DNA of 64,000 nucleotides from Bacteroidaceae bacterium (GCA_024398615.1 JAKSIU010000012.1:1-64000); one strand, 5' to 3'. Shown: positions 44,463 to 54,434, numbered from the stretch's first letter. Translations and numbers: made by a program. The notes: generated by a model not told the origin, from the sequence alone.

Positions 44463-45689
44463 ATGGTTCTGAACTGGATTTGGATAGCGTTCTTCCTGAT
44501 AGCCTTTGTAGTGGCTCTGATACAGTTGTGCATGGGAAATGCTCAGGTGTTCAGTGACATCATGGACTCGATGTTCGCTGCAGCGAAGAACGGATTCGAG
44601 ATATCGCTTGGACTGACCGGAGTGCTTTCGCTCTGGCTGGGTGTAATGAAGATCGGCGAAAAGGGTGGAGTGGTAAACGGCTTCGCACGGCTTCTCAGTC
44701 CGGTGTTCTGCCGGCTGTTTCCGTCACTACCCAAAAACGATCCGGCATATGGCCATATATTCATGAATATTGCCGCCAATATGCTGGGACTTGACAATGC
44801 GGCAACCCCCATGGGGCTCAAGGCCATGCAGAGAATGCAGGAACTGAATGACAGGAAGGATGTGGCATCGGACCCCATGATAATGTTTCTGGTACTCAAC
44901 ACTTCCGGTCTGACCATCATACCTGTCAGTGTTCTGGTGTACCGGGCGCAGATGGGGGCTGCACAGCCGGCCGATGTCTTTGTACCCATTCTTCTGGCCA
45001 CATTCTTTTCAACCATGGTTGGGCTTCTGGCTACATGTATTATCCAGAAGATACGGATTGACAAGGTCCTGGCATTGTTCCTTGGCGGTTTGAGTGCTGT
45101 TGTCGCACTGATCATCTGGGGATTCAGCTGCCTGCCCGATGCCAAGATAGGACCGGTTTCCACCAGTTCGGCCAATATTGTCCTCATGCTCGTCATTGTG
45201 GGATTCCTTCTTGCGGGAGTGAGGAAAAGGATAAATGTGTATGAGGCCTTTGTCGAAGGTGCGAAAGATGGATTCAAGACAGCAGTATCGATTATCCCAT
45301 ATCTGATAGCCATACTGGTTGGTATTGCCGCATTCCGTGCATCGGGAGCGATGGACGCTTTGTGTTCAGGTATCGGATGGCTGGCCAGGACATGCGGTCT
45401 CGATGACAGTTTCGTGGGCGCGTTGCCGACAGCTCTGATGAAGCCCCTTTCCGGCGGCGGGGCTCGTGGCCTGATGATAGATGCAATGACAACATATGGT
45501 GCTGATTCGTTTACTGGACGTCTGGCCTGCCTGTTCCAGGGCTCTACCGATACCACCTTCTATATTCTGGCGGTATATTTTGGAAGTGTGAATATCAAGA
45601 ATACGAGATATGCTGTGGGTTGCGGTCTTCTGGCTGACCTTGCCGGAATACTTGCAGCCATATTCATGGCTTATCTGTTTTTCGGTTAA
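44463..45689 (+). CDS. Fused SpmA/SpmB-type nucleoside-recognition membrane protein
   Basis: 408 residues with about nine hydrophobic segments. The first half (to about 200) resembles spore maturation protein A (NIAANMLGLDNAATPMGLKAM) and the second SpmB (ALPTALMKPLSGGGARGL, GSTDTTFYILAVYFG). Both belong to the nucleoside-recognition (Gate) domain family, transporter-like membrane proteins. The organism does not make spores, so the name is historical and the substrate unknown. It starts 16 bp after the macroglobulin gene and ends 6 bp before ybeY. Confidence 0.93.
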   Translation: MVLNWIWIAFFLIAFVVALIQLCMGNAQVFSDIMDSMFAAAKNGFEISLGLTGVLSLWLGVMKIGEKGGVVNGFARLLSPVFCRLFPSLPKNDPAYGHIFMNIAANMLGLDNAATPMGLKAMQRMQELNDRKDVASDPMIMFLVLNTSGLTIIPVSVLVYRAQMGAAQPADVFVPILLATFFSTMVGLLATCIIQKIRIDKVLALFLGGLSAVVALIIWGFSCLPDAKIGPVSTSSANIVLMLVIVGFLLAGVRKRINVYEAFVEGAKDGFKTAVSIIPYLIAILVGIAAFRASGAMDALCSGIGWLARTCGLDDSFVGALPTALMKPLSGGGARGLMIDAMTTYGADSFTGRLACLFQGSTDTTFYILAVYFGSVNIKNTRYAVGCGLLADLAGILAAIFMAYLFFG

Positions 45690-45695
45690 GACAAT

Positions 45696-46124
45696 ATGAT
45701 AGGATTCGGAGTTGAGAATGTGAAGATGCCGCCAATTGATCGCGCGGCAGTCAGGAAATGGCTTAAGGCAGTGGCAAAAGACCATGACGGCCGTGAGACA
45801 GGTGACCTGTATTATGTGTTTTGTGACGACAATCGCATTCTTGAGGTGAATAATGAGTTTTTAGGGCACGATTATTTCACAGATATCATTACCTTTGACT
45901 ACAGTTCGCCGAAGCGTGTAAGCGGTGACATGTATATCAGTCTGGATACTGTTTTGAGCAACAGTTCCAAGTTCCATACGTCATATGAAAGGGAACTGCT
46001 CCGGGTGATAGTACATGGAGTCCTGCATCTGTGCGGCATCAATGACAAGGCCCCCGGAGAAAGGGCTGTCATGGAGGCCCATGAGGATCGTGCTTTGGAT
46101 ATGTGGTATAGAAAACAGTTTTGA
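45696..46124 (+). CDS. ybeY: Endoribonuclease YbeY
   Basis: 142 residues, short but typical for Bacteroidota. The zinc motif is HGVLHLCGIND (107-117): the first two His ligands are present, but the position of the third His in the common HGxLHLxGYDH motif is shifted to Asp117. Otherwise the fold-defining segments are clear (VFCDDNRILEVNNEFLGHDYFTD). It matures 16S rRNA 3' ends and takes part in ribosome quality control. Two bp separate its stop from the TPR gene ATG. Confidence 0.93.
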   Translation: MIGFGVENVKMPPIDRAAVRKWLKAVAKDHDGRETGDLYYVFCDDNRILEVNNEFLGHDYFTDIITFDYSSPKRVSGDMYISLDTVLSNSSKFHTSYERELLRVIVHGVLHLCGINDKAPGERAVMEAHEDRALDMWYRKQF

Positions 46125-46126
46125 CT

Positions 46127-49102
46127 ATGAACGGAAAGAATATTTTGCTCGCCTGTCTGGCGCTTGCCATGACTGGTCCTTCCCTGGCCCAGGGGATAGG
46201 ACAGACTAATGATGGATTTATGGGCGAATGTCGCAGTCTGTTTGCTGCCGGCCGTTACAGACAGGTAGAACAGATGATAGCGAGACAGGGCGCGCAGGTG
46301 CCTCAGTCCGAGGAATTGGAATATATCAAGGCGGTATCGGCTGCAAATGTGGATCTTCCTCATTCGGGTGACCTGCTTGCTTCATTTATGGAAAAATACC
46401 CGAATTCAGTATATGGGAACAAGATTCTTTCAATGCTTGGACAATACTTCCTGTCAGAGCATGATTATGAGTCTGCCCTTGAAAGCTTTGACCGCTGTGA
46501 CATGATGAAACTCAGTCCCGTAGAGCGTTCAAGGAGCGAACTGAATCATGCCATTACATTGCTCAGAAATGGCGATACGGAAGAAGGCCTGCAGATGCTG
46601 AAAGCCGTGGACCGTTCCAATCTGAAAGCCGATGATCCGGATATGCTGTTCTTTGACGCATATGCAAAATATATGAATTGGGACTATGCTGCTGCAAGGG
46701 AGGGCTTCAAGTCCTGTCTGGATGGAGTCCATAGTGATGAGGCAAGACTATATCTGTCTCAGATCGAGAACGAAAAGAAAAACTATAAGGCTCTTGAGGC
46801 CTTGAATCTTGAGGATCTTACCCGAGGGACAGATAATGCCGTCAGTCTTGAAGCAAAGCGCATTTTCGGTACTTACCTGCTTGAACAGGGAGATGCGGAA
46901 CGTGCAGCAGACATGCTGTCGGCTTTTGTGATGAAAGCCGACAGTCTGGCACAACCCGATGACCTGTATCAGTTAGGTATGGCCTATTTTCTCAATTCCG
47001 ACTGGGAAAAGGCAATTTCATATTTTGCTCCGGTGAGCGAAGGGGACAGCGAACTGTCCCAGAGTGCGGCTATCCACATGGGACTGGCAGCTCTGAACAG
47101 CGATGATGCAGCATTAGCCCGTCTGTCGTTCCAGCGTGCATCAGGAATGAACGGAAGGGACGATTTGCGTCAGCAGGCGCTGATCAATTATGCCCAGACA
47201 CTTATCGAATGGCCCGGTATCGGTTTTGACAGTCCCATATCGGTCCTTGAGACATTGATAAACGACTATCCTGAGTCACCTTATGCCGACAGGGCATCGG
47301 TACTTCTTTCCGAAGAACTGGAATGCAGTACTGATTACGATGCCGCCCTTGCTTCAATTGCCGGGATAAGGAATCCTGACAACCGCATACTTAAGGCTAA
47401 GCAGGATCTTCTTTACAGGAAGGGACTGGAATGCTTCAGCGCCGGACTTTACGAGCAGGCTGTCAAGATGTTTGCCGAATCTGAAAAGACCGGAAACTTT
47501 GGCGGCAGTGCAATTGCCGATCTTCCTTTCTGGAGCGCAGAATCATATTACCGAATGGACAATATGAGACAGGCCCGTCAGGAATATCTGCGATACCTGG
47601 GCAAGAGTGGAAGCCAGGTTTCAAAATATACTGATATGGCCAACTACGGTCTTGGTTATATTGCCTTCAATCAGGAGAATTACAGCCAGGCTCTCCAGTA
47701 TCTGAAACGTTCGCTGTCTGTCTCAAACAATTTTCCGGATGAGATGAAGTCCGATGTGATGTTGCGAAGCGGTGACTGCTATCTGAATCTGAAGGACTAT
47801 GATAATGCTTTGGAAGAGTATCGCCGCTCAATTGCCACAACTGATACCGGTGCCGATTATGCACTGAACCAGAGCGCTACCGTATATGGCCTTCTCAAGA
47901 AATACGGAGACAAGACAGCAATGCTTGAACGTCTGGTCAATGATTATCCGAATTCCCAGTACGTACCTCAGGCACTCTACGAGATAGGTCATACATATCA
48001 GCAGACCGGCAGTCCGGATAAGGCTGTCGGGTATTTCGACCAGATGATTGAAATGTATCCGGCCAGTGATCTGGCTCGTCGTGCTGCAGTTGAAACCGCT
48101 CTGATCCATTATCAGAACGACAACTATGACGAGGCCATCAGAATGTATAAGAAAGTGATCAGCGACTATCCGGGCAGCAATGAGGCACGTACAGCCATGT
48201 CTGATCTCCGTTCCATCTATGTTGAGAAAGGCGACGTCAACACTTTCATAGAATACACTCAGAATACCGGCGGTGTTCCGTCCATGGCCGTCAATCAGCG
48301 TGACTCGCTTTCGTATGCAGCGGCAGAAAGCATGTTCAGTCGTGGCGACACCAAGGCTGCCATGCGTCTTTTCCAGGATTATCTGTCCCAATATCCCACC
48401 GGAGCGTTCCGCGCCGATGCACTATACTACACAGGTGTGATATATCAAAAGGACAATGAGTACGATAAGGCTTTGGATGCATTCCTTAAGGTGGCAGGTA
48501 ATGAGAACAGCCGTTTTGCCACCAACGCTCTGTCCAATGCGGCTTCAATGGCATATTCTGCCGGTGACTGGGAAACAGCCATGGATTCATACATACGGCT
48601 TCAGAAAAAATCATCGGATCCCGTAGTCAGACAGACCTGCGCAGTCAGGATAGTGTCAGCTGCCGGACAGGCAGGCGATAACAGTACCGTGTTGGACTTT
48701 TACCGTCAGGCCCTGGACAGCAAGCTTTCCGCACAGGACGAAACTGACATCAGGTATTATGCCGCCAAGGCAATGCTGGCAACCGGAGACAAGGAAACCC
48801 GCAGTATGCTGGAAGCGCTTTCAAAGGAGACACGCTCGCTTCATGGTGCTGAAGGAGATTATCTGCTCAGTCAGTATCTCTATGACAAAGGTGAAAAGCA
48901 GGCTGCTCAGGACAATATTATGGTGCTTGTAAATGGAGGAACTCCACATATCTACTGGTTGGCCCGTAGTTTCATACTGTTGAGCGACATTCTTAAAGAA
49001 CAGGGCAAGGATGTGGAGGCACGTCAGTATCTGCTTTCCCTCCAGGCCAACTATTCCGAGAATGATGATATTGCAAGAATGATTGAAGAACGTCTCAAAT
49101 GA
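46127..49102 (+). CDS. Large secreted TPR-repeat protein
   Basis: 991 residues from ATG 46127 (a TTG at 46121 overlapping the ybeY stop is less likely). Signal peptide to about 22 (GPSLAQ). Nearly all the rest is helical TPR repeats, about 20, with clear units such as SQYVPQALYEIGHTYQQTGSP and FRADALYYTGVIYQKDNEYDKALDAFLKV. There is no catalytic motif. It resembles periplasmic scaffold proteins of the BamD/YbgF kind but is much longer. Its stop overlaps the start of the barrel gene by 4 nt, so the two are made together and probably work together at the outer membrane (inference). Confidence 0.88.
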   Translation: MNGKNILLACLALAMTGPSLAQGIGQTNDGFMGECRSLFAAGRYRQVEQMIARQGAQVPQSEELEYIKAVSAANVDLPHSGDLLASFMEKYPNSVYGNKILSMLGQYFLSEHDYESALESFDRCDMMKLSPVERSRSELNHAITLLRNGDTEEGLQMLKAVDRSNLKADDPDMLFFDAYAKYMNWDYAAAREGFKSCLDGVHSDEARLYLSQIENEKKNYKALEALNLEDLTRGTDNAVSLEAKRIFGTYLLEQGDAERAADMLSAFVMKADSLAQPDDLYQLGMAYFLNSDWEKAISYFAPVSEGDSELSQSAAIHMGLAALNSDDAALARLSFQRASGMNGRDDLRQQALINYAQTLIEWPGIGFDSPISVLETLINDYPESPYADRASVLLSEELECSTDYDAALASIAGIRNPDNRILKAKQDLLYRKGLECFSAGLYEQAVKMFAESEKTGNFGGSAIADLPFWSAESYYRMDNMRQARQEYLRYLGKSGSQVSKYTDMANYGLGYIAFNQENYSQALQYLKRSLSVSNNFPDEMKSDVMLRSGDCYLNLKDYDNALEEYRRSIATTDTGADYALNQSATVYGLLKKYGDKTAMLERLVNDYPNSQYVPQALYEIGHTYQQTGSPDKAVGYFDQMIEMYPASDLARRAAVETALIHYQNDNYDEAIRMYKKVISDYPGSNEARTAMSDLRSIYVEKGDVNTFIEYTQNTGGVPSMAVNQRDSLSYAAAESMFSRGDTKAAMRLFQDYLSQYPTGAFRADALYYTGVIYQKDNEYDKALDAFLKVAGNENSRFATNALSNAASMAYSAGDWETAMDSYIRLQKKSSDPVVRQTCAVRIVSAAGQAGDNSTVLDFYRQALDSKLSAQDETDIRYYAAKAMLATGDKETRSMLEALSKETRSLHGAEGDYLLSQYLYDKGEKQAAQDNIMVLVNGGTPHIYWLARSFILLSDILKEQGKDVEARQYLLSLQANYSENDDIARMIEERLK

Positions 49103-50748
49103 ATATGAATAAGTATATATCTCTGGCAGTAATTGCTCTGACATGCAGTCTGCCTGTTCTGGCTCAGGAAAACTCTCTGCAGTCACGTTCGCTTACAGTT
49201 GAAGGCTCATACAATCCCAATACAGGTCACGCCGGTAAGATGATGCCTGTACCTGACCGTCTGATGCCGGAACGCAATGCAACAATTGAGGCGGTTTACG
49301 TTAAGGACACTCTTCCACCTGTGCAGCATTATCGCAAAAGCATGACAGTGTTCAGTGAATCGTCAAATGACGTGACATATAAGCCTCTGCTGGGATTCGT
49401 ATCATTGGGATATGGTGCCAGAAACGTTCTTGAGGGTGACGCATATCTGGCATGGAGAATGTCTGACCGTGACATTATTGAAGCCGATGCGAATCTTGAC
49501 GGTTTCAACAGCGAAGTCATGGACGGTTGGAAGTCACACAGATTGGCCGGTGATATACGTCTGGACTATACCCATTTCTTCGATGAGGTGATTATTGGCG
49601 CAACAGCTGAAGGCGGGTACTCAAGCCGGAATTTCCGTGAAGGCATAGACCAGAGGAAAATGGGAAGTGACAGTCTGAACCAGCAGACCAATCACACTAA
49701 GATGGGTGTATATGTCAAATCGGCTCCAAAGAACAGAATACAGTGGAATGTAGGTGCTTCTTATCAGGATTTGGGACGCCGTGGGCTGATTCTCGGTGAT
49801 ATTATTCCTTTCAATGAAGAGGGAATAGTCAGAATACAGGGAGATCTGTCAGTTCCTTTCCAGGGCGGTATTGCCAGTCTTGGTTACAGACAGAAGACAA
49901 CCGCATATCGCTGGACCGGTATGAGTGACTGCGAATATGAGGATTTTTCGACCTTTACTTTGATTCCATCGTGGAGCAGGAATTGGGACAGACTCAAAAT
50001 ATCACTCGGCGCCAGTCTGGATGCAAGGACAGCAAGAGGAAATGTCTTCATGTTCTCTCCAAAAGCCAGTCTTGAATACAAGGTGAATGACGTCCTTACT
50101 CTTATGACAAAGGCAAATGGTGGCCTTATTGACAACAGTGCCCTGTCTCTGGCAGAGATTTCACCTTACTGGTCAGAGGACGGCCAGCTGCGTGATGGCT
50201 ATGTGATTGCCGATCTGTCAGCCGGCCTGAGTCTCAATGCTGGCGGCCTGTTCAATCTGAATGCCTGGGCCGGATACAGAGATACATACAAAGACGTATT
50301 CCAACGTCCTGATTATGAAGGACCGGTTGTTACATCGGTCCTGAAACAACATAATTCATATGTGTTTTACGCACATACGGATATGTCGTTTGTCCCGGAT
50401 TCCCGTTTTGCCATCCAAGCATGGGCAGACGGTTGCAGTTGGGTCGGTAAGTACGGAGGAGGTCTGCTGGCTTACAAACCTGTAATGGAAGCCGGACTGT
50501 TTACCCGTATGGGACTTACCCAGGCCCTCAATGCCAGCCTTGGATACCGTTTTGTCGAATTTTCAAAGGTTGGAGATACCAGAATCAATCCGATAAATGA
50601 TCTCACGCTCAGATTGGACTGGGATATCACTGACCATTGGGCAGCATATCTCAAAGGCGGTCATCTGCTGGGCGGAGACTGGGAGTGTATGGCCGGATAT
50701 CCCGAGATAGGAGCTTTCGGTCTGGCAGGAGTGAAATATACTTTTTGA
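49099..50748 (+). CDS. Outer-membrane beta-barrel protein (partner of the TPR protein)
   Basis: 549 residues; ATG 49099 overlaps the TPR stop, and ATG 49105 is an alternative. Signal peptide to about 22 (CSLPVLAQ). A 60-residue leader follows (LTVEGSYNPNTGHAG), then many alternating beta strands with aromatic girdle residues (LGYRQKTTAYRWTG, WAAYLKGGHLLGGDW) ending in AFGLAGVKYTF, whose terminal Phe is a typical barrel-insertion signal. It looks like the barrel of a TonB-dependent receptor without a plug domain. Substrate unknown. It converges with argB, whose stop is 2 bp away. Confidence 0.85.
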   Translation: MNMNKYISLAVIALTCSLPVLAQENSLQSRSLTVEGSYNPNTGHAGKMMPVPDRLMPERNATIEAVYVKDTLPPVQHYRKSMTVFSESSNDVTYKPLLGFVSLGYGARNVLEGDAYLAWRMSDRDIIEADANLDGFNSEVMDGWKSHRLAGDIRLDYTHFFDEVIIGATAEGGYSSRNFREGIDQRKMGSDSLNQQTNHTKMGVYVKSAPKNRIQWNVGASYQDLGRRGLILGDIIPFNEEGIVRIQGDLSVPFQGGIASLGYRQKTTAYRWTGMSDCEYEDFSTFTLIPSWSRNWDRLKISLGASLDARTARGNVFMFSPKASLEYKVNDVLTLMTKANGGLIDNSALSLAEISPYWSEDGQLRDGYVIADLSAGLSLNAGGLFNLNAWAGYRDTYKDVFQRPDYEGPVVTSVLKQHNSYVFYAHTDMSFVPDSRFAIQAWADGCSWVGKYGGGLLAYKPVMEAGLFTRMGLTQALNASLGYRFVEFSKVGDTRINPINDLTLRLDWDITDHWAAYLKGGHLLGGDWECMAGYPEIGAFGLAGVKYTF

Positions 50749-50750
50749 TA

Positions 50751-51527
50751 TTACAGGGCAATAGTGGTACCTTGCAGCGTGTCAAGGTTCTGCGCCTTTG
50801 TGATAAGTACGTTTGATACTCCGGCTTGAAGTGCGGCGAATGCGTTCTGGATTTTCGGAATCATTCCGCCGCTTATTGTACCATCCTGTACCAGACGTGG
50901 AAAATCGTAGTATGAAAGGTACGGGATCACGCTTGTGTCATCGTTTTCGTCAAGCAGGACTCCCGGTTTCTCAAAGCAGTAGATAAGTGTTACCTTGAAA
51001 TATGGAGCGAGTGCCTTGGCCGTTTCTCCGGCTATGGTGTCGGCATTCGTATTCAGGAGCTGGCCTTTGCCATCGTGGGTCAGCGGAGCCAGAACAGGAA
51101 CAATTTCCTCATCAAGCAGGGAACTCAGAAAACCGGCGTTGACCTGTTTTACATCGCCTACAAAGCCATAGTCAACGGCTCCGGCCGGCCGTTTTACGGA
51201 CAGCATGGTATTGCAGTCCGTTCCGCTGAGTCCTATTGCATTCAAACCGCGAGCCTGCAATTTGGCAACTATGTTCTTGTTGACAAGTCCTCCATAGACC
51301 ATTGTCACCACGTCAAGCATCTCGGCATCGGTAATGCGACGTCCGTCAACCATGTGACTTTCAATGCCCAGACGCGATGCCAGAGCTGTAGCTGAACGTC
51401 CGCCTCCGTGGACCAGAATCTTTTTTCCCGGTATTGCTTCGAAATCGGTGAGAAGACGCTCAAGTGTCTCCGGTTCTTCAACTATCTTGCCGCCAACCTT
51501 TACAATTGTCAGTTGCTTTCTTTCCAT
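50751..51527 (-). CDS. argB: N-acylglutamate kinase
   Basis: 258 residues. TIVKVGGKIVEEPETL (phosphate loop), VHGGGRSATALASRLGI, and the C-terminal TISGGMIPKIQNAFAALQAGVSNV are the ArgB hallmarks. It phosphorylates the N-acylglutamate made in the first arginine step; in Bacteroides the acyl group is reported to be succinyl. It lies 1 bp after aroK on the minus strand, apart from the other arg genes at 14.2-18.8 kb. Confidence 0.96.
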   Translation of the reverse strand: MERKQLTIVKVGGKIVEEPETLERLLTDFEAIPGKKILVHGGGRSATALASRLGIESHMVDGRRITDAEMLDVVTMVYGGLVNKNIVAKLQARGLNAIGLSGTDCNTMLSVKRPAGAVDYGFVGDVKQVNAGFLSSLLDEEIVPVLAPLTHDGKGQLLNTNADTIAGETAKALAPYFKVTLIYCFEKPGVLLDENDDTSVIPYLSYYDFPRLVQDGTISGGMIPKIQNAFAALQAGVSNVLITKAQNLDTLQGTTIAL

Positions 51528-51528
51528 A

Positions 51529-52056
51529 TTACAAGTTTAACAGTCCAATTACGTATTCTATTGTCTCGTCAATCTGATCCCTGGTTTCAAGCCGGTCGCC
51601 CGGGCAAATGAACTCACTTTTCAGATAATAGGGCTCACGCCGTGCGGTCTCGCTTTCTATGAAAGCCTCCAGTTCCGTGTCGCTTTTACCGGCAATCAGC
51701 GGACGCTTGCCTTTTGCTATTCTCAAGCGTCGTAGCAGTGTTGACTTTTCACACTGCAGGTAAAGAGTCTGTCCATTTGCAAGCATGAAATCCATGTTGC
51801 CTTCAGCTAACGGGGTTGATCCGCCTGTCGCAATTATAACATCCTCAAACTGACCGGCTTCACGCAGCAGACGGTTCTCGATTTGACGGAATCCATCCTC
51901 TCCCAACTGAGCAAACAACTGACTCACCGATTTCATGTATCGGCCTTCTATATACTGGTCAAGGTCTATGAATGACAAACCCCTGGCTTTTGCCAGGGCC
52001 TTGCCCAATGTCGTCTTGCCGGCTCCCATGAAGCCGGTCAGGAAAATGCGTGTCAT
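51529..52056 (-). CDS. aroK: Shikimate kinase
   Basis: 175 residues. Walker A GFMGAGKTT (8-16), LSFIDLDQYIE with the shikimate-binding Asp, and ATGGSTPL and KGKRPLI motifs. It makes shikimate-3-phosphate in aromatic amino acid synthesis. Its ATG overlaps the topA stop by 4 nt and argB begins 1 bp after its own stop, so topA, aroK and argB are one transcription unit. Confidence 0.96.
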   Translation of the reverse strand: MTRIFLTGFMGAGKTTLGKALAKARGLSFIDLDQYIEGRYMKSVSQLFAQLGEDGFRQIENRLLREAGQFEDVIIATGGSTPLAEGNMDFMLANGQTLYLQCEKSTLLRRLRIAKGKRPLIAGKSDTELEAFIESETARREPYYLKSEFICPGDRLETRDQIDETIEYVIGLLNL

Positions 52057-54395
52057 TTTTTGGCCTTGAAAATTCTGCGCTTGGGAGCAGAACCGGTCTT
52101 CTCAATCTGTTTGCGGATTATTTCCTGACATTCCTCAATGGTCAGCGTGGTTGGATCCATGGTCTTTGGAATCTTGTAGTTGCTGCCTTCGTTTGCAATG
52201 TAGGCACCGTATCGTCCGTTCATGATTTCAATTTCGGGATGATCCGGGAAAGACTTGAGAATCTTCTTGGATTCCGAATCACGCTTTTCAAGAATCAGTT
52301 CTATTGCCTGCTCCAGAGTGATGGTAAGCGGATCGGCCACGCCCGACAGGGAAACATAGAACTTGTTGTGGCGGATATATGGGCCGAAACGGCCGGTGCC
52401 TACACTGATTTCGGCATCTTCGAATTCACCCAGCGTACGTGGAAGACGGAACAGTTCCAGCGCTTCTTCAAGTGTGATGTTCTCAATGGTCTGACCCTTC
52501 TTCATCTGTGCAAAGCGTGGTTTCTCCTCATCGTCAGCACTTCCAATCTGGACAATAGGACCATATCGGCCTATCTTTACCGATACCGGCTTGCCTGATG
52601 CCGGGTCGGTGCCAAGAATGCGTTCTCCTACCTTATGCTCGTTCTTCAGAGTCATGGCATTGTCAACCGATGGACTGAACTTGTCGTAAAATGTGCTGAT
52701 GACTGTCTGCCACTGCTTGTCACCTTCGGCAATGTCATCGAACTCCTTCTCGACCTGGGCCGTGAAGTTGTAGTTCATGATTTCAGGGAAATATGCCATC
52801 AGGAAGTCATTGACTACAATGCCTATGTCAGTGGGCAGCAGTTTGGACTTTTCAGTTCCGTAGGTCTCGGTAATGCTCCGTGTTTCAATTGCATCATTTT
52901 CAAGCTGCAGCTGTTCAACAGTACGTGTCTTGCCTGCAATGTCCTCCCGCAACACATATTCCCTCTGCTGTATTGTTCCTATTGTAGGAGCGTATGTTGA
53001 AGGACGTCCTATTCCCAATTCCTCAAGCTTGTGGACAAGTGCGGCTTCATTGTAGCGCTGCGGATGCTGGGTAAAACGTTCAAATGCAGAAATGCTGCTG
53101 TATGCAAGACGGTCGCCCATGTGGAATTCAGGCAGACGCTGCGTTTCCATTCCTTCGCCGGGCTCTTCATCGCGGGTCTCGCGGTATACCTTGAGGAAAC
53201 CGTCGAACTTGACCGTTTCACCGGTAACTGAGAATTCTCCGTCAATTGAGTCCGATGTAATTGTCACAACGGTCTTTTCAAGTTCGCTGTCCGCCATCTG
53301 CGAAGCAATGGTACGTTTCCAGATAAGTTCATAGAGACGCTTTTCGGGTGCAGTTCCATCAATGGACTGGTTCTCTATGTATGTGGGACGTATGGCCTCA
53401 TGGGCTTCCTGAGCACCCAAGGCTTTCTGCGTATACTGGCGTGTCTTTACATACTCCTCTCCCATGTTTTCTGCAATTACCTTCTTGCAGGAATTCAGAC
53501 ACAGCGAAGACAGATTGACACTGTCGGTTCTCATGTATGTGATCTTTCCTGACTCGTACAGACGCTGTGCAAGCATCATGGTCTGCATGACGGTGAAACC
53601 GAACTTGCGGGTGGCCTCCTGCTGCATGGTCGATGTCGTGAACGGGGGAGCCGGGAATTTCTTCAACGGACGGGTGCTGATGTTGCTGACATGGAACTGG
53701 GCGCCGCGGCACTGCTCCAGGAATGCCTGAGCCTGTTCCCTGGTCTTGAAACGCTCGTTGTAATCGGCTCGGAATTCCTGCACGCTGCCGTCGGGCATTG
53801 AGATTCTGAAATTGCCCAATACACGGTACGATGCTTCCGGAACAAAGTTCTGGACCTCGCGCTCGCGTTCGACTATGAGACGTACGGCCACTGACTGTAC
53901 ACGTCCTGCCGAAAGAGACGGCTTGACCTTGCGCCAAAGGATTGGAGACAGCTTGAAACCTACAATACGGTCAAGCACGCGGCGTGCCTGCTGGGCATAG
54001 ACCAGATTGGTGTCAATGTCACGCGGAGTCTCAATGGCATTGAGTATGGCGTCCTTCGTGATTTCGTGGAATACGATTCGCTTGGTGTTCTGAGGCTTCA
54101 GTCCGAGGGTCTCGTACAGATGCCAGCTTATGGCCTCTCCTTCGCGGTCCTCATCGGATGCCAGCCAGACCATCTGGGCCTTGGAAGCAGCTTCCTTGAG
54201 TTCGCTGACCACCTTTTTCTTGTCGGTGGGAATTTCGTATATGGGTTCAAAAGTGTCAATGTCAATGCTCAGGTCCTTCTTTTTCAGGTCACAGATATGA
54301 CCGTAACTTGACATAACCTTGTAGTCGGGACCGAGAAACTTTTCAATTGTCTTGGCTTTTGCCGGAGACTCAACTATTACCAGATTCTTCTGCAT
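52053..54395 (-). CDS. topA: DNA topoisomerase I
   Basis: 780 residues. The TOPRIM domain begins NLVIVESPAKAKTIEKFLG, with DEDREGEAISWH further on. The active-site tyrosine is Tyr287 in GKITYMRTDSVNLS. Three C-terminal repeats (GRYGPIVQIG, GRFGPYIRHN, GRYGAYIANE) replace the zinc-finger tail of proteobacterial TopA, as is usual in Bacteroidota. It relaxes negative supercoils. It is first gene of topA-aroK-argB, with its -7 element at 54435-54442. Confidence 0.97.
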   Translation of the reverse strand: MQKNLVIVESPAKAKTIEKFLGPDYKVMSSYGHICDLKKKDLSIDIDTFEPIYEIPTDKKKVVSELKEAASKAQMVWLASDEDREGEAISWHLYETLGLKPQNTKRIVFHEITKDAILNAIETPRDIDTNLVYAQQARRVLDRIVGFKLSPILWRKVKPSLSAGRVQSVAVRLIVEREREVQNFVPEASYRVLGNFRISMPDGSVQEFRADYNERFKTREQAQAFLEQCRGAQFHVSNISTRPLKKFPAPPFTTSTMQQEATRKFGFTVMQTMMLAQRLYESGKITYMRTDSVNLSSLCLNSCKKVIAENMGEEYVKTRQYTQKALGAQEAHEAIRPTYIENQSIDGTAPEKRLYELIWKRTIASQMADSELEKTVVTITSDSIDGEFSVTGETVKFDGFLKVYRETRDEEPGEGMETQRLPEFHMGDRLAYSSISAFERFTQHPQRYNEAALVHKLEELGIGRPSTYAPTIGTIQQREYVLREDIAGKTRTVEQLQLENDAIETRSITETYGTEKSKLLPTDIGIVVNDFLMAYFPEIMNYNFTAQVEKEFDDIAEGDKQWQTVISTFYDKFSPSVDNAMTLKNEHKVGERILGTDPASGKPVSVKIGRYGPIVQIGSADDEEKPRFAQMKKGQTIENITLEEALELFRLPRTLGEFEDAEISVGTGRFGPYIRHNKFYVSLSGVADPLTITLEQAIELILEKRDSESKKILKSFPDHPEIEIMNGRYGAYIANEGSNYKIPKTMDPTTLTIEECQEIIRKQIEKTGSAPKRRIFKAKK

Positions 54396-54434
54396 TTTTC
54401 TACCAGTTTTCTGTAGTATTTTCTATACGGGGGG

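Noticed and set aside
44543..45556. 337-codon minus-strand frame across the SpmA/SpmB gene
   Set aside because: It is a shadow of a membrane protein gene; the plus-strand frame has family motifs and tight gene spacing.
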